Positions 47,483-56,738 of a stretch of DNA of 64,000 nucleotides are shown in pieces. The notes under the pieces were generated by a model. The model had not been told where the DNA came from and did no database searches. It was given only the letters and a program-made list of their open reading frames with translations. A program made the translations under genes and the position numbers. Origin of the DNA: Nocardioides sp. PD653-B2 (GTDB lineage Bacteria > Actinomycetota > Actinomycetes > Propionibacteriales > Nocardioidaceae); assembly GCF_002117935.1 (NCBI RefSeq), contig NZ_BDJE01000025.1, forward strand, positions 1-64,000, written 5' to 3'. How positions within the stretch are numbered: the first letter of the stretch is position 1; each line of letters opens with the position of its first letter.

Positions 47483-48511
47483 TCAACTGCGCGCCCCGGG
47501 TCGGTTGGCCTGCAGCAGCTCGGCGCGGGCGTCGAACTCGTCGTAGGCCGCCACGATCTTGCCGACCAGCTTGTGGCGGACGACGTCGTGGGCGGTGAGC
47601 CGGTTGAAGGCGATGTCGTCGACGTTGTCGAGGATGCCTTCGATGACCCGCAGGCCCGACTTCACGCCGCTGGGCAGGTCGGTCTGGGTGACGTCACCGG
47701 TCACGACGATCTTGGAGCCGAAGCCGAGCCGGGTCAGGAACATCTTCATCTGCTCGGGCGAGGTGTTCTGCGCCTCGTCGAGGATGATGAAGGAGTCGTT
47801 GAGCGACCGGCCGCGCATGTAGGCCAGCGGCGCCACCTCGATGGTCCCGGCCGCGAGCAGCTTCGGGATCGTCTCGGGGTCGATCATGTCGTGCAGCGCG
47901 TCGTAGAGCGGGCGCAGGTAGGGGTCGATCTTCTCGCTGAGCGTGCCGGGCAGGAAGCCGAGCCGCTCCCCCGCCTCGACCGCCGGCCGGGTCAGGATGA
48001 TCCGGTTGACGTTCTTGGCCTGGAGCGCCTGCACCGCCTTGGCCATCGCGAGGTAGGTCTTGCCGGTGCCGGCGGGGCCGATCCCGAAGGTGATCGTGTG
48101 CTTGTCGATCGAGTCGACGTACCGCTTCTGGTTCAGGGTCTTCGGGCGGATCGAGCGGCCCCGGTTGGACAGGATGTTGAGGCTGAGCACGTCGGCCGGC
48201 CGCTCGGTCGTCTCGGCGCGCAGCATGGTGTGCACCCGCTCGACGGTCTCGTTGGTCAGGCCCTGGCCGGTGCGGATGATCGTCACCAGCTCGTCGAGCA
48301 GCCGCTCGGCCAGCGCGACCTCGCCGGGCTCGCCCCTCATCGTGATCCGGTTGCCGCGCACGTGGATCTCGGCGTCGAAGGCACCCTCGATGATCCCCAG
48401 GAACTCGTCACCGGGGCCGAGCAGGCTGACCATGTTGATGCTGTTGGGGACCACCACCGTGTGACGCGTGGCGTTGGCGGGCTGGTCTCCCTGGGGGTTG
48501 CTGTCAGTCAT
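47483..48511 (-). CDS. phoH: PhoH-like ATPase
   Basis: A 342-aa P-loop protein. A KH-like N-terminal domain ([30 protein letters not shown]) precedes the PhoH core: Walker [20 protein letters not shown], Walker [16 protein letters not shown] and sensor motif [12 protein letters not shown]. It partners YbeY in RNA metabolism in actinobacteria. The ATG at 48509-48511 gives the family start; the upstream open frame is non-coding. Confidence 0.93.
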   Translation of the reverse strand: MTDSNPQGDQPANATRHTVVVPNSINMVSLLGPGDEFLGIIEGAFDAEIHVRGNRITMRGEPGEVALAERLLDELVTIIRTGQGLTNETVERVHTMLRAETTERPADVLSLNILSNRGRSIRPKTLNQKRYVDSIDKHTITFGIGPAGTGKTYLAMAKAVQALQAKNVNRIILTRPAVEAGERLGFLPGTLSEKIDPYLRPLYDALHDMIDPETIPKLLAAGTIEVAPLAYMRGRSLNDSFIILDEAQNTSPEQMKMFLTRLGFGSKIVVTGDVTQTDLPSGVKSGLRVIEGILDNVDDIAFNRLTAHDVVRHKLVGKIVAAYDEFDARAELLQANRPGARS

Positions 48512-48644
48512 GGATGCCCGGGCGGGCGGCCTCTCCAGTCGGGTTGTCGAGCCCCTCCATGTTACGGGAGCCTCCCTGCCTGGCCCAGCGGGTTGCGTTC
48601 GCCCTGAGCCGACACGAGCAGCGAGCGCGGCGTACGGTGGCGGG

Positions 48645-48908
48645 ATGAGCGTGGAGAGGGCGTACGACGACGAGGCGTACGACGACCACGACGACGACAC
48701 CCCGCCGTACTGGTACGCCGGTCAGCACCTACCGCCCGACGCCCGCAAGATGGGTCTCAACCACACCGTCCCCGACGGCGCGATCCTGGACTTCGCCGGC
48801 TCGCTCGACTCCACCAAGCCGATGCACCGGATCACCGCGTGGGTGATGCTCGCGGTCTTCGGGCTGCCGGTGGTGCTGTACGTCGTGCGGCTCTTCTACA
48901 CGTTCTGA
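48645..48908 (+). CDS. small C-tail membrane protein, unknown function
   Basis: An 87-aa protein with a very acidic, Tyr-rich N-terminus (ERAYDDEAYDDHDDD), a middle region LNHTVPDGAILDFAGSLDSTK and one C-terminal membrane helix (about 66-86). TACGGT lies 6 nt before the ATG, so the mRNA may be leaderless. It is divergent from phoH. Not a named family to my knowledge. Confidence 0.62.
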   Translation: MSVERAYDDEAYDDHDDDTPPYWYAGQHLPPDARKMGLNHTVPDGAILDFAGSLDSTKPMHRITAWVMLAVFGLPVVLYVVRLFYTF

Positions 48909-48929
48909 GATCCAGCGGAGCCTGACGGC

Positions 48930-50138
48930 TCACTCGTCGTCGTAGGCGACCTGGAGCATCCCGAGGCACATCTCGTCGGTCGTGCCCTCCGCCCAGATGA
49001 CGTACTTGTCCGGGATCCCCTCGAACGCCGGCAGCACGTCGCGCAGCCACTGCACGTGGCGGCAGGTGACCCGGACCGTGTCGAACGGGTCGAGGTGGAC
49101 CGGGTCGATGGGCTTGGTGCCCTGGTTGTCGAAGTCCCAGACCGGGATGTCGAGGACGGTCCGCGCGTCCGGGGTGTCCGGGTTGACCTCGATCGTGATC
49201 GAGCGGCCCAGCAGGTGCATGTGGCCGGCCACGCCGAGAATCGTCATCGGCCGGCCGATCGTGCGGGTGCACGACGTGGTGTTGGACGGCTTCACCTCGG
49301 TGCCGCACAGCAGGTGCAGCAGGCTGTTGGTGTTGCCGGCGCTCCCGAAGCGCGACATCACGTCGGCGACCGCGGCGTCGCGGTCGCACAGCGGCCCGTC
49401 GGCGTGGTCGGGCCGGCACGGCATCTCGACCGGCGCCGGCATCAGGTAGGTGTGCAGCGCGGTCAGGTCCCGGTCGCCGCCCATCCAGCGCAGCTCCGTG
49501 CTGGACACGTCGGGCGCGGCGCCCTTCAGCAGGTTGTAGTGGACCTGCATCACGACCCGGGAGCCGGCCTCGAGGCGGACGCCGTACCCGTCCCGCACCT
49601 TGGTCTCGTCGCCCCCGGGCGCCCACGCAGCCAGCCAGGAGGCGTCGTCGGTGTTGGTGAAGTCACCGCTCAGGCCGGTCCCGCCGAAGCAGGTCCAGCC
49701 CTCCCCGTCCTCGGCGGCGTCCTTCTGCTCGGCCTCGGCGACCTTGTCGGGCGGGACCCGGAAGAGGATCACGTGGTGCACGACCGAGGGGTTGCCGGGC
49801 AGCACGTTGCTGCCGGTGAGCCACACGTCCTTGTCGAGCGACGGGTCGAGCAGGAAGCAGCGGTAGTCGTCGGTGCCGGTGCCGTTCGGCGCCGAGGGCG
49901 TGTACGGCGCGGGCATGGTGAGCGTCATCCGCTTCTCACCGCTGCGCAGCGGCAGGTGCTTGCCGGGCTTGATCGCGGCCAGCTGGCCGGCCTCGACCTC
50001 CGGCGGGTCGGGCGGGTCGAGCAGCTGGGTCGGCGAGCCGGTCCGACGGTCGCTGTCCTCCTGGACGCAGCCTGCGAGCGGCAGCACCAGGACTGCTGCG
50101 GCCACCACGGTGGCGAGGCCGCGCAGGCGGCGAGTCAT
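48930..50138 (-). CDS. lipid-anchored copper type II monooxygenase-like protein (PHM/DBM fold)
   Basis: A 402-aa lipoprotein (lipobox PLAGC). Copper-site signatures of the ascorbate-dependent monooxygenase fold are seen: VVHHVILFRVP (CuH-type His pair), MQVHYNLL and GHMHLLGRSITIEV (CuM-type His-x-His). Eight or more Cys outside the signal (CFLLD, CFGGTG, MPCRPDH, CDRD, LLCGTE, SCTRTI, VTCRHV, MCLGML) suggest disulfides, as in the animal enzymes. It probably hydroxylates a small molecule or peptide at the cell surface. Its start overlaps the HIT-protein stop by 4 nt. Confidence 0.8.
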   Translation of the reverse strand: MTRRLRGLATVVAAAVLVLPLAGCVQEDSDRRTGSPTQLLDPPDPPEVEAGQLAAIKPGKHLPLRSGEKRMTLTMPAPYTPSAPNGTGTDDYRCFLLDPSLDKDVWLTGSNVLPGNPSVVHHVILFRVPPDKVAEAEQKDAAEDGEGWTCFGGTGLSGDFTNTDDASWLAAWAPGGDETKVRDGYGVRLEAGSRVVMQVHYNLLKGAAPDVSSTELRWMGGDRDLTALHTYLMPAPVEMPCRPDHADGPLCDRDAAVADVMSRFGSAGNTNSLLHLLCGTEVKPSNTTSCTRTIGRPMTILGVAGHMHLLGRSITIEVNPDTPDARTVLDIPVWDFDNQGTKPIDPVHLDPFDTVRVTCRHVQWLRDVLPAFEGIPDKYVIWAEGTTDEMCLGMLQVAYDDE

Positions 50139-50473
50139 CCGGGAGGCCACGTCATCGGGCGACCGGCGAGCACGTGCACGTGGGTGTGGAACACGCTCTG
50201 CCCGACGCCGGCACCGGTGTTGAAGACGAGCCGGTAGTCGTCGTAGCCCTCGGCGGTGGCGACCGCGGCCGCGGTGGTGACCAGCTCGGCGGACGCCACG
50301 GGGTCGGCCGCGGCCAGCTCGGCGGCGTTCGCGTAGTGGTCCCGAGGCACGACGAGCACGTGCGTCGGCGCCTGCGGGTTGAGGTCGCGGAAGGCGACCG
50401 TCCGCTCGGTGACATGCACGACCTCGCCCGGGATCTCCCCCGCGACGATCTTGCAGAACAGGCAGTCCTCCAC
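50135..50473 (-). CDS. HIT-family nucleotide-binding protein (HINT-like)
   Basis: A 112-aa histidine-triad hydrolase. CLFCKIVAGEIPGEVVH at the N-terminus has the zinc-type CxxC. The catalytic triad is HTHVHVLAG. The family hydrolyses AMP-lysine-type phosphoramidates. It lies in the usual rsmE-HIT-phoH neighbourhood. The GTG start has AGGAGG upstream. Confidence 0.93.
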   Translation of the reverse strand: MEDCLFCKIVAGEIPGEVVHVTERTVAFRDLNPQAPTHVLVVPRDHYANAAELAAADPVASAELVTTAAAVATAEGYDDYRLVFNTGAGVGQSVFHTHVHVLAGRPMTWPPG

Positions 50474-50529
50474 GATTCCTCCTGGTGGCCAGTAAACCGG
50501 ATCGACCTCCGGCGCGTGCCATTAGCGTG

Positions 50530-51051
50530 ATGACCGTGACGGACCGCCCCGCCTGGACGGCCGACGAGGCGCTGGAGCAGCTGTACGCCGCGCACTGGCG
50601 CCAGCTGGTCCGGCTCTCCGTGCTCCTGGTCCGCGACGTCGGGACCGCCGAGGAGGTCGTGCAGGACGCGTTCGTCGCGGTGCACGCCCGCTGGTCGAGG
50701 CTGCGCGACCACGACCACGCGCTGGCCTACCTGCGCCAGACGGTCGTGAACCGGTCCCGCTCGGCCCTGCGCCACCGGGCCGTGGTGTCGCGACACCTCG
50801 CCCGGGAGAGCGCTCCGGCCGACGCACCCGGCGCCGACCACCCGGCCCTGGCCTCGGACCGCCGCTCCGCCGTCCTCGACGCGATGCGCGCGCTCCCGCA
50901 GCGCCAGCGCGAGGTGCTCGCGCTGCGCTACTACCTGGACCTCTCCGAGGCCGAGATCGCCGACGCGATGGGCATCAGCCGCGGCGCGGTGAAGAGCCAC
51001 GCGTCCCGCGGCTCGGCCGCCCTCCGGACCCTGCTCGAGAAGGACCTGTGA
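50530..51051 (+). CDS. ECF-type RNA polymerase sigma factor
   Basis: A 173-aa sigma factor with only regions 2 and 4: LYAAHWRQLVRLSVLLVRDVGTAEEVVQDAFVAVH (region 2.1-2.3), HALAYLRQTVVNRSRSALRH (2.4) and LPQRQREVLALRYYLDLSEAEIADAMGISRGAVKSHASRG (region 4). It resembles the SigE/SigM-like actinobacterial group. The next gene overlaps its stop by 1 nt, so the two form an operon. It is divergent from the HIT gene. Confidence 0.92.
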   Translation: MTVTDRPAWTADEALEQLYAAHWRQLVRLSVLLVRDVGTAEEVVQDAFVAVHARWSRLRDHDHALAYLRQTVVNRSRSALRHRAVVSRHLARESAPADAPGADHPALASDRRSAVLDAMRALPQRQREVLALRYYLDLSEAEIADAMGISRGAVKSHASRGSAALRTLLEKDL

Positions 51052-51950
51052 TGACCGACGACCTCTCCACGCTGCTGCACGACGCCGTGGCCGACGTCGA
51101 GCCCGCAGACCGGCTCGACGAGATCCGGGCGCGTACGGCGAGCCCGATGCGCTCGGCCGCCCGGCCGTGGTTCTACGCCGTCGGTGCGACCGTGCTGGCC
51201 ACCGCCGCCACGGTCGCTGCGTTCGCGGTGCTCGACCGGGACGACGGCGGCGACGCGGGGCCGAGCCACCACGGCCACGACCAGCAGACCCAGCTGGTCG
51301 CGGCCTACTACGTCGGCGACACCCCGATGGGGCCTCGCCTCTACCGGGAGTACGACGAGGTGCCGGCCGGCGACCCGCTGCAGGCGGCCCTGGACCGCAT
51401 CGAGCAGCCCGCGAGCGACCCCGACTACCGGACGTCGTGGACGCCCGACTCGTTCGGTGACGTCACCGTCGACGAGGACGGCATCGACGTCGAGCTGGGC
51501 GTCAACGACCTGTCCGACGACCTCGCCGTCCAGCAGGTCGCCTACACCCTGCAGGCAGCGGCCGGCGAGCGGCTGCCGGTGTGGTTCTGGCTGGACGGTC
51601 AGCGCGGCAACAGGCCGTACGACGCGGAGCCGGAGAACGACGTGCTCAACCTCGTGAGCATCAGCGACCCCGCCGAGGGCAACGAGTACGAGGGCTCGTT
51701 CACCGCCCGCGGCCGGGCGAACTCGAACGAGGGCACGGTCGTGTGGGAGATCCGGCAGGGCGACAGGGTGGTGAAGTCGTCCTCCACGACTGCCGAAGGC
51801 TCGGTGGACAGGCTCTACCGCTGGGAGGCCGAGATCGACCTCACAGGTGTCGCGCCCGGCACGTACACGTTCGTCGCGATGACCGACGACCCGTCGGACG
51901 GCGAGGGTCCGGGTCCCTTCACCGACACGCGCACGATCGTCGTCCGATAG
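51051..51950 (+). CDS. membrane-anchored GerMN/Gmad2-like protein, sigma-factor partner
   Basis: A 299-aa protein. A cytoplasmic N-terminus of about 40 residues with anti-sigma-like helices (LLHDAVADVEPADRLDEIRART) precedes one membrane helix (about 43-63). Outside lie a GerMN-like domain (about 85-190; YYVGDTPMGPRLYREYDEV) and a Gmad2-type beta domain (about 200-299; SFTARGRANSNEGTVVWEIRQGD). By position and topology it could be the anti-sigma factor of the gene before it. A GTG one codon upstream is an alternative start. Confidence 0.75.
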   Translation: MTDDLSTLLHDAVADVEPADRLDEIRARTASPMRSAARPWFYAVGATVLATAATVAAFAVLDRDDGGDAGPSHHGHDQQTQLVAAYYVGDTPMGPRLYREYDEVPAGDPLQAALDRIEQPASDPDYRTSWTPDSFGDVTVDEDGIDVELGVNDLSDDLAVQQVAYTLQAAAGERLPVWFWLDGQRGNRPYDAEPENDVLNLVSISDPAEGNEYEGSFTARGRANSNEGTVVWEIRQGDRVVKSSSTTAEGSVDRLYRWEAEIDLTGVAPGTYTFVAMTDDPSDGEGPGPFTDTRTIVVR

Positions 51951-51977
51951 CCGTCGAGGACCGGGAAGATGGATGCC

Positions 51978-52865
51978 ATGTCTGTTCGCGCCCGGATCGC
52001 CGTGCTGCTCACCGCCTCCGCCGTCGCGCTCGCCGGGTGCGGCAGTGACTCGGCTGACGACACCACGCCCACGAGCGGGTCGACCAAGCACCACGGCCAG
52101 CACTCGGATGAGGCGTCGCCGAGCGAGTCGTCGGAGCCGGCGGCCGACCAGGTCACCGTCCCGGTCTACTTCGTGGGAGACACCCCGCAGGGGCCGCGGC
52201 TCTACCGCGAGTTCCGCAAGGTCGACGCCGCCGACCCGCTCGGGGAGGCCCTGACCCTGGCCGCGTCCGGTGACGCGCTCGACGCCGACTACCGGACCCT
52301 CCTCCCGGCCGGCACCTTCGCCGGGGGGACCACCGACGAGACCGCCGCCATCCCGCTGCCCGACGACTCCTGGACCCGCGCCCCCGAGGGGATGAGCACC
52401 GACGACGCGCTGCTCGCGGTGCAGCAGCTCGTCTACACCGCACAGGGGGTGCTGCAGGAGCGGATCCCGGTCGCGTTCACCGACTCCGACGGCAACTCGA
52501 CCCAGATCTTCGGGATCGCGTCGGAGGACGCCTTCACCGCCGCCGACCCGGTCGAGACGCTCGCCCTGGTCAGTGTGACCTCGCCCGAGGAGGGCGCGAC
52601 CGTGAGCGGGTCGTTCACCGCGAGCGGGGTGTCCAGCTCGTTCGAGGCGAACACGCCCTGGCAGATCCGGCAGGGCGACGAGGTCGTCGAGACGGGCTTC
52701 GCCACCGCGGAGGGCTGGATGGACAAGCTCTACCCCTGGGAGACCGAGGTCGACGTGTCCGGGCTCGAGCCGGGCGACTACACGTTCGTCGCGATGACCG
52801 ACGACCCGTCCGACGGCGAGGGCGGCGGCCCGACGGAGGACTCGAAGACCATCACGGTGGAGTGA
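51978..52865 (+). CDS. GerMN/Gmad2-like lipoprotein
   Basis: A 295-aa lipoprotein (lipobox ALAGC) with the same two outer domains as the previous gene: PVYFVGDTPQGPRLYREFRKV and VSVTSPEEGATVSGSFTASG, ending in the near-identical YTFVAMTDDPSDGEG. It is a clear duplicate in which the lipoprotein signal replaces the anti-sigma-like N-terminus. The ATG at 51978 was chosen; another lies 3 codons upstream. It probably belongs to the sigma-factor operon. Confidence 0.78.
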   Translation: MSVRARIAVLLTASAVALAGCGSDSADDTTPTSGSTKHHGQHSDEASPSESSEPAADQVTVPVYFVGDTPQGPRLYREFRKVDAADPLGEALTLAASGDALDADYRTLLPAGTFAGGTTDETAAIPLPDDSWTRAPEGMSTDDALLAVQQLVYTAQGVLQERIPVAFTDSDGNSTQIFGIASEDAFTAADPVETLALVSVTSPEEGATVSGSFTASGVSSSFEANTPWQIRQGDEVVETGFATAEGWMDKLYPWETEVDVSGLEPGDYTFVAMTDDPSDGEGGGPTEDSKTITVE

Positions 52866-52868
52866 GGC

Positions 52869-53609
52869 TCAACCCCAGCGGGACGTGCGCGACAGCAGCG
52901 CGGCCACGGCCGCGAGCCCCGCGGTGGAGGTGCGCAGCACCTCGGCGCCCAGCCTGACGGCCACCGCGCCGGCCGCGACGAACGCGTCGATCTCGTCGGG
53001 CGACAGGCCGCCCTCGGGACCGACCACGACGACGATCCGGCCGGAGTCGGGCACCTCGAACGACGCCAGCGGGACCGACGCCTCCTCGTGCAGCACGACC
53101 GCCAGGTCGGCCTGGCCGACCAGGTCGACGACGTCGGAGGTCGAGGCCAGGTCGGCGACCTCGGGGAACCACGAGCGCCGGGCCTGCTTGGCCGCCTCGC
53201 GCGCGGTGGAACGCCAGCGCGCCAGCGACTTCTCGACCCGCTCGCCCTTCCAGACGGCGACGCTGCGCGACGCCGACCAGGGCACGATCGTGGCGACGCC
53301 CACCTCGGTCAGGACCTCGACCGCCAGCTCGCCGCGGTCGCCCTTCGGGACGGCCTGCACCACCACGATCGACGGCTCCGCCGGCCCGACGGACGTCCTC
53401 GACTCGACGGTCACCGCGAAGACGCGCTTGCCCGTCGACCCGACCGCCCCGGTGACCGACGTGCCGGCCCCGTCGGTCAGCACGACCGACTCCCCCACCC
53501 GCAGCCGGCGTACGGCGACCGCGTGGTGGGCCTCGTCGCCCTCGACCGTCACCTCGCCGCCGACGGCGACACCGGCCAGCGACGGGACGAGGTGGACGGG
53601 CAGCGACAT
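52869..53609 (-). CDS. rsmE: 16S rRNA m3U1498 methyltransferase
   Basis: A 246-aa SPOUT methyltransferase that modifies U1498 of 16S rRNA. The knot motifs are IVVVVGPEGGLSPDEIDAF and RLGAEVLRTSTAGLAAVAAL. The N-terminal PUA-like domain shows VEGDEAHHAVAVRRLRVGE. The ATG at 53607-53609 gives the family start; a longer frame upstream is a shadow of dnaJ. It follows dnaJ by 4 nt. Confidence 0.95.
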   Translation of the reverse strand: MSLPVHLVPSLAGVAVGGEVTVEGDEAHHAVAVRRLRVGESVVLTDGAGTSVTGAVGSTGKRVFAVTVESRTSVGPAEPSIVVVQAVPKGDRGELAVEVLTEVGVATIVPWSASRSVAVWKGERVEKSLARWRSTAREAAKQARRSWFPEVADLASTSDVVDLVGQADLAVVLHEEASVPLASFEVPDSGRIVVVVGPEGGLSPDEIDAFVAAGAVAVRLGAEVLRTSTAGLAAVAALLSRTSRWG

Positions 53610-53613
53610 CGGA

Positions 53614-54789
53614 TCAGTGCTGGTTGAACGCGTCGCGGAGCCGGCCGAAGACCGACTTCGAGCTCGGGCGCACCTGGCCGGTCGGCTGCTCCTCGCCCCG
53701 GATCGCGGCGAGCTCGCGGAGCAGCTCCTCCTGGCGCGGGTCGAGCCGCGAGGGCGTCTCGACGACCACGTTGACGACGAGGTCGCCACGGCCGCCGCGC
53801 AGCCCGGGCACGCCGCGGCCGCGGAGCACCTGCTCGGAACCCGACTGCGTGCCGGGCCGGACCTCGAGGTCGAACGACGTCTCGAGCTCGGAGTCGGCGG
53901 CCTCGCCGGACACGACGTCGGCCTCGAGGGTCGGCAGGGTCAGCACCGTGCCCAACGCGGCCGCGGTCATCGGCAGCGTGACCGTGCAGTGCAGGTCGTT
54001 GCCGTGCCGGGTGAAGGTGTCGTGCGGGGCGATGTGGATCTCGACGTACAGGTCGCCGGCGGGGCCGCCACCGGGCCCGACCTCGCCCTCGCCGGTCAGC
54101 TGGACGCGGGTGCCGCTGTCGACGCCGGCGGGGATCTTCACGGTCAGCGTGCGCCGTGAGCGGACCCGACCGTCACCCGAGCACTCGCGGCAGGGCTCCG
54201 GGATGATCGAGCCGAAGCCGCGGCAGGCGGCACACGGGCGCAGGGTGCGGATCTCGCCGAGGAAGGACCGCTGCACGTGGGCCACCTCGCCGGCCCCGCG
54301 GCAGGTCTCGCACGGGATCGGGTGGGTGCCCGCCGCCGTACCCTCGCCGTGGCAGGTGCCGCAGAGCACCGCGGTGTCGACCTTGAGGTCGCGGGTGATG
54401 CCGAACGCCGCCTCGGCGAGCTCGACCTCGAGCCGGATCAGCGCGTCCTGGCCGCGGCGCTCGCGCGGCCGCGGGCCACGGCCCTGGCCGGCGGCACCGC
54501 CACCACCGAAGAACGCGTCCATGATGTCGGTGAAGGAGAAGCCGGCACCCTGGCCGAACCCGGCCCCGGCGCCGCCGAAGGGGTCGCCGCCGCGGTCGTA
54601 CGCCGCGCGCTTCTGCGGGTCGGAGAGCACCTCGTAGGCGAGGGAGACCTCCTTGAACTTCTCCTGCGTGTCCGGGTCCGGGTTCACGTCGGGGTGCAAC
54701 TGCCGGGCGAGTCGCCGGTAGGCCTTCTTGATGGTGTCGCCGTCCGCGTCACGGTCGACACCGAGAAGCTCGTACAGGTCCTGACTCAA
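53614..54789 (-). CDS. dnaJ: chaperone DnaJ (second, HrcA-linked type)
   Basis: Hsp40 co-chaperone of 391 aa. The J domain has [17 protein letters not shown] (HPD). A Gly/Phe-rich region follows, then four zinc repeats [24 protein letters not shown] and CRECSGDG, then the client-binding beta domains. The TTG start has AAGGAA 7 nt upstream. In actinobacteria the copy next to hrcA (DnaJ2) is separate from the dnaK operon copy. It should be repressed by HrcA through CIRCE. Confidence 0.96.
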   Translation of the reverse strand: MSQDLYELLGVDRDADGDTIKKAYRRLARQLHPDVNPDPDTQEKFKEVSLAYEVLSDPQKRAAYDRGGDPFGGAGAGFGQGAGFSFTDIMDAFFGGGGAAGQGRGPRPRERRGQDALIRLEVELAEAAFGITRDLKVDTAVLCGTCHGEGTAAGTHPIPCETCRGAGEVAHVQRSFLGEIRTLRPCAACRGFGSIIPEPCRECSGDGRVRSRRTLTVKIPAGVDSGTRVQLTGEGEVGPGGGPAGDLYVEIHIAPHDTFTRHGNDLHCTVTLPMTAAALGTVLTLPTLEADVVSGEAADSELETSFDLEVRPGTQSGSEQVLRGRGVPGLRGGRGDLVVNVVVETPSRLDPRQEELLRELAAIRGEEQPTGQVRPSSKSVFGRLRDAFNQH

Positions 54790-54836
54790 AGCTGTTCCTT
54801 CTGTGGTGGTCTCGGGAGGGTGCGGGGGGTCGAGGC

Positions 54837-55850
54837 TCAGGCCTCGTCGAGGATGCGCGACACGTAGCGCGCCACGGCGCGCACCGACGCCATCGAGCCG
54901 GGGTAGTCCATGCGGGTGGGCCCCACGATGCCGAGCCGGGCGAAGCCCTCGTCGCCCGGGCCGTAGCCGGTGGCGACCACGCTGGTCGACGAGAGCTCCT
55001 GGTAGGGGCCTTCGTGCCCGATCCGGACGGTGAGCATGTCGCCGGTCGTCGCCTCGCCCAGGAGCTTGAGGAGGATGACGTGCTCCTCGAGCGCCTCGAG
55101 AAGCGGGCGGACGGCGGAGTCGAAGCTGTCTCCGTAGCGCGCCAGGTTGGCGGCACCTCCGACCGCGATCCGCTCGTCGGAGCGGTGGTCGGACATCGCC
55201 TCGACCAGCACCTCGACGACGGCGCTGGCGGCGGTCTCGCCGTCGGCCGGAGCGAGGGCCCGGACCGCCGTCGCGGCGTCGGCGATGATCTCGCCGGTGG
55301 CCGCCCGGTTGACGAGCGCGCGCAGCTCACCGAGCTGCTCCTCGCTCAGCTCCTCGGTGACCTCGACGACGCGCTGCTCGACGCGACCGGTGCTGAGGAT
55401 CAGGACCACGAGCAGCCGGGTCGGCGCGACCGCGATCAGCTCGACGTGACGCACGGTGGAGCGCGAGAGCGTGGGGTACTGGACGACGGCGACCTGACGG
55501 GTGAGCTGGGCGAGCAGCCGCACCGAGCGGTTGACGACGTCGTCGAGGTCGACGGCGCCGTCGAGGATCGTGGCGATGGCCCGCTTCTCCGCGGCGCTCA
55601 TCGGCTTGACCGTGGTGAGCCGGTCGACGAAGAGCCGGTAGCCCTTGTCGGTCGGCACCCGGCCGGCGCTGGTGTGGGGCTGGGTGATGTAGCCCTCGTC
55701 CTCGAGGGCGGCCATGTCGTTGCGCACCGTGGCCGGCGAGACGCCCAGGCCGTGCCGCTCGACCAACGACTTCGAGCCGACCGGCTCCTCGGTGGCGACG
55801 TAGTCCTCGACGATGGCGCGGAGCACGGCGAGCCTGCGTTCTTCCTGCAC
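54837..55850 (-). CDS. hrcA: heat-inducible repressor HrcA
   Basis: A 337-aa repressor of class I heat-shock genes. The winged helix has [21 protein letters not shown] and [22 protein letters not shown]. The C-terminal GAF-like dimer domain follows. The GTG at 55848-55850 is 6 nt after GGAGG. A CIRCE element lies just upstream, so it controls itself and dnaJ (and perhaps rsmE). Confidence 0.97.
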   Translation of the reverse strand: MQEERRLAVLRAIVEDYVATEEPVGSKSLVERHGLGVSPATVRNDMAALEDEGYITQPHTSAGRVPTDKGYRLFVDRLTTVKPMSAAEKRAIATILDGAVDLDDVVNRSVRLLAQLTRQVAVVQYPTLSRSTVRHVELIAVAPTRLLVVLILSTGRVEQRVVEVTEELSEEQLGELRALVNRAATGEIIADAATAVRALAPADGETAASAVVEVLVEAMSDHRSDERIAVGGAANLARYGDSFDSAVRPLLEALEEHVILLKLLGEATTGDMLTVRIGHEGPYQELSSTSVVATGYGPGDEGFARLGIVGPTRMDYPGSMASVRAVARYVSRILDEA

Positions 55851-55875
55851 TGCTCGCCTCCGACCTGCCAGTGCT

Positions 55876-55902
55876 CTGGCACTCGATTCCCCGGAGTGCC
55901 AA
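55876..55902 (-). promoter_or_regulatory. CIRCE operator upstream of hrcA
   Basis: CTGGCACTC-N9-GAGTGCCAA (plus-strand reading) is the actinobacterial form of the TTAGCACTC-N9-GAGTGCTAA CIRCE box. On the minus strand TAGCAT (55902-55907) lies just before it and may be the -10 box. HrcA binding would cover the start point. Confidence 0.9.
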
Positions 55903-55963
55903 TGCTACTAGGCCGACCGGAGCGCGGCCCGCGGACGCCCCGGGACCCGCGGTCGCCCATGTA

Positions 55964-55982
55964 GTAGGTTAGGCTTACCTAA
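55964..55982 (+). promoter_or_regulatory. iron box (DtxR/IdeR type)
   Basis: GTAGGTTAGGCTTACCTAA matches 17 of 19 positions of the TTAGGTTAGGCTAACCTAA consensus and is palindromic. It lies 18 nt before the GTG of the DUF2470 gene. Fe(II)-loaded DtxR/IdeR should repress that gene. Confidence 0.9.
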
Positions 55983-56000
55983 CTACCCTCAGGAGAACCC

Positions 56001-56720
56001 GTGACCTCTCCCGATCGCCCCGCCCCCCGCACGGACGACTCGCCGCGGCTCGCTGCGGACGCCCGCAGCATCCTCGCCTGCCCCTCCTCGGTGAGCATGG
56101 TCGTCGAGGGTGAGACCCGGCTGGTCGGGGCCGACCACCAGCTGGGCCTGACCGACCAGCTCGGCGCCCCGACATTCGTCTGCACCGTCGACTCCCCCGT
56201 CGCCCGGGCCGCCGACTCCCGGCGCAGCGCGCTGCTGACCCTCACCAGCGGCCTCGGCCCGCGCGGGTCGGCGGAACGCGCCGACACCCTCACCCTCGCC
56301 GGACGCCTCGAGCGCACCGGGATCGAGGACTGCGACTGCTGCCGGGAGACCCGCCACGTCGTCACCCTGGACCTCAGCTTCGTGCTGCTCGCCCGCGCCG
56401 ACCGGCAGCTCCGGGTGCCGCTCGACCAGTTCCACAGCCCGGCCCACCACCTCAACCGGGGGCATCTCCAGCGCTGCGTCGAGCACGCCAACGACTGCCA
56501 CCAGGACGAGCTGCGCCAGGCGGTCTCGCTCGGCACCGGCACCCGCCCCGGGGACCTGCTCGGCGTACGACTGGCCGGGCTCACCCCGAGCCGGGTCGAG
56601 ATCCAGTGGGTCGACGTCGACGGCGCCCACCGCACCGTCGTGTCGTTCCCGCGCACCGCGGGCAGCCTCGACGAGCTGGGCGAACTGCTGCGCCGGGGAC
56701 TGCACGCCGGCCTCTGCTGA
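56001..56720 (+). CDS. iron-regulated DUF2470 protein (HugZ-like, haem/iron utilisation)
   Basis: A 239-aa protein. The N-terminal half (about 20-150) looks like the split barrel of haem-utilisation proteins (TRLVGADHQLGLTDQLGAPTF ... RSALLTLTSGLGPRG). The C-terminal DUF2470 domain (about 165-239) starts QRCVEHANDCHQDELRQAV, where a Cys-His replaces the usual Asp-His pair. DCDCCRE in the middle may bind metal. AGGAG precedes the GTG start. The iron box upstream supports a role in iron supply. Confidence 0.8.
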   Translation: MTSPDRPAPRTDDSPRLAADARSILACPSSVSMVVEGETRLVGADHQLGLTDQLGAPTFVCTVDSPVARAADSRRSALLTLTSGLGPRGSAERADTLTLAGRLERTGIEDCDCCRETRHVVTLDLSFVLLARADRQLRVPLDQFHSPAHHLNRGHLQRCVEHANDCHQDELRQAVSLGTGTRPGDLLGVRLAGLTPSRVEIQWVDVDGAHRTVVSFPRTAGSLDELGELLRRGLHAGLC

Positions 56721-56738
56721 GCCGCCTAGGGTGGCCGG

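Noticed and set aside
50139..50522. 128-codon extension of the copper monooxygenase
   Set aside because: It reads through the HIT gene in another frame. The lipobox signal starts at 50138.
52869..53789. Long version of rsmE starting at 53789
   Set aside because: The extra 60 residues are Ser/Arg-rich and antisense-like within dnaJ. The ATG at 53609 gives the normal N-terminus.
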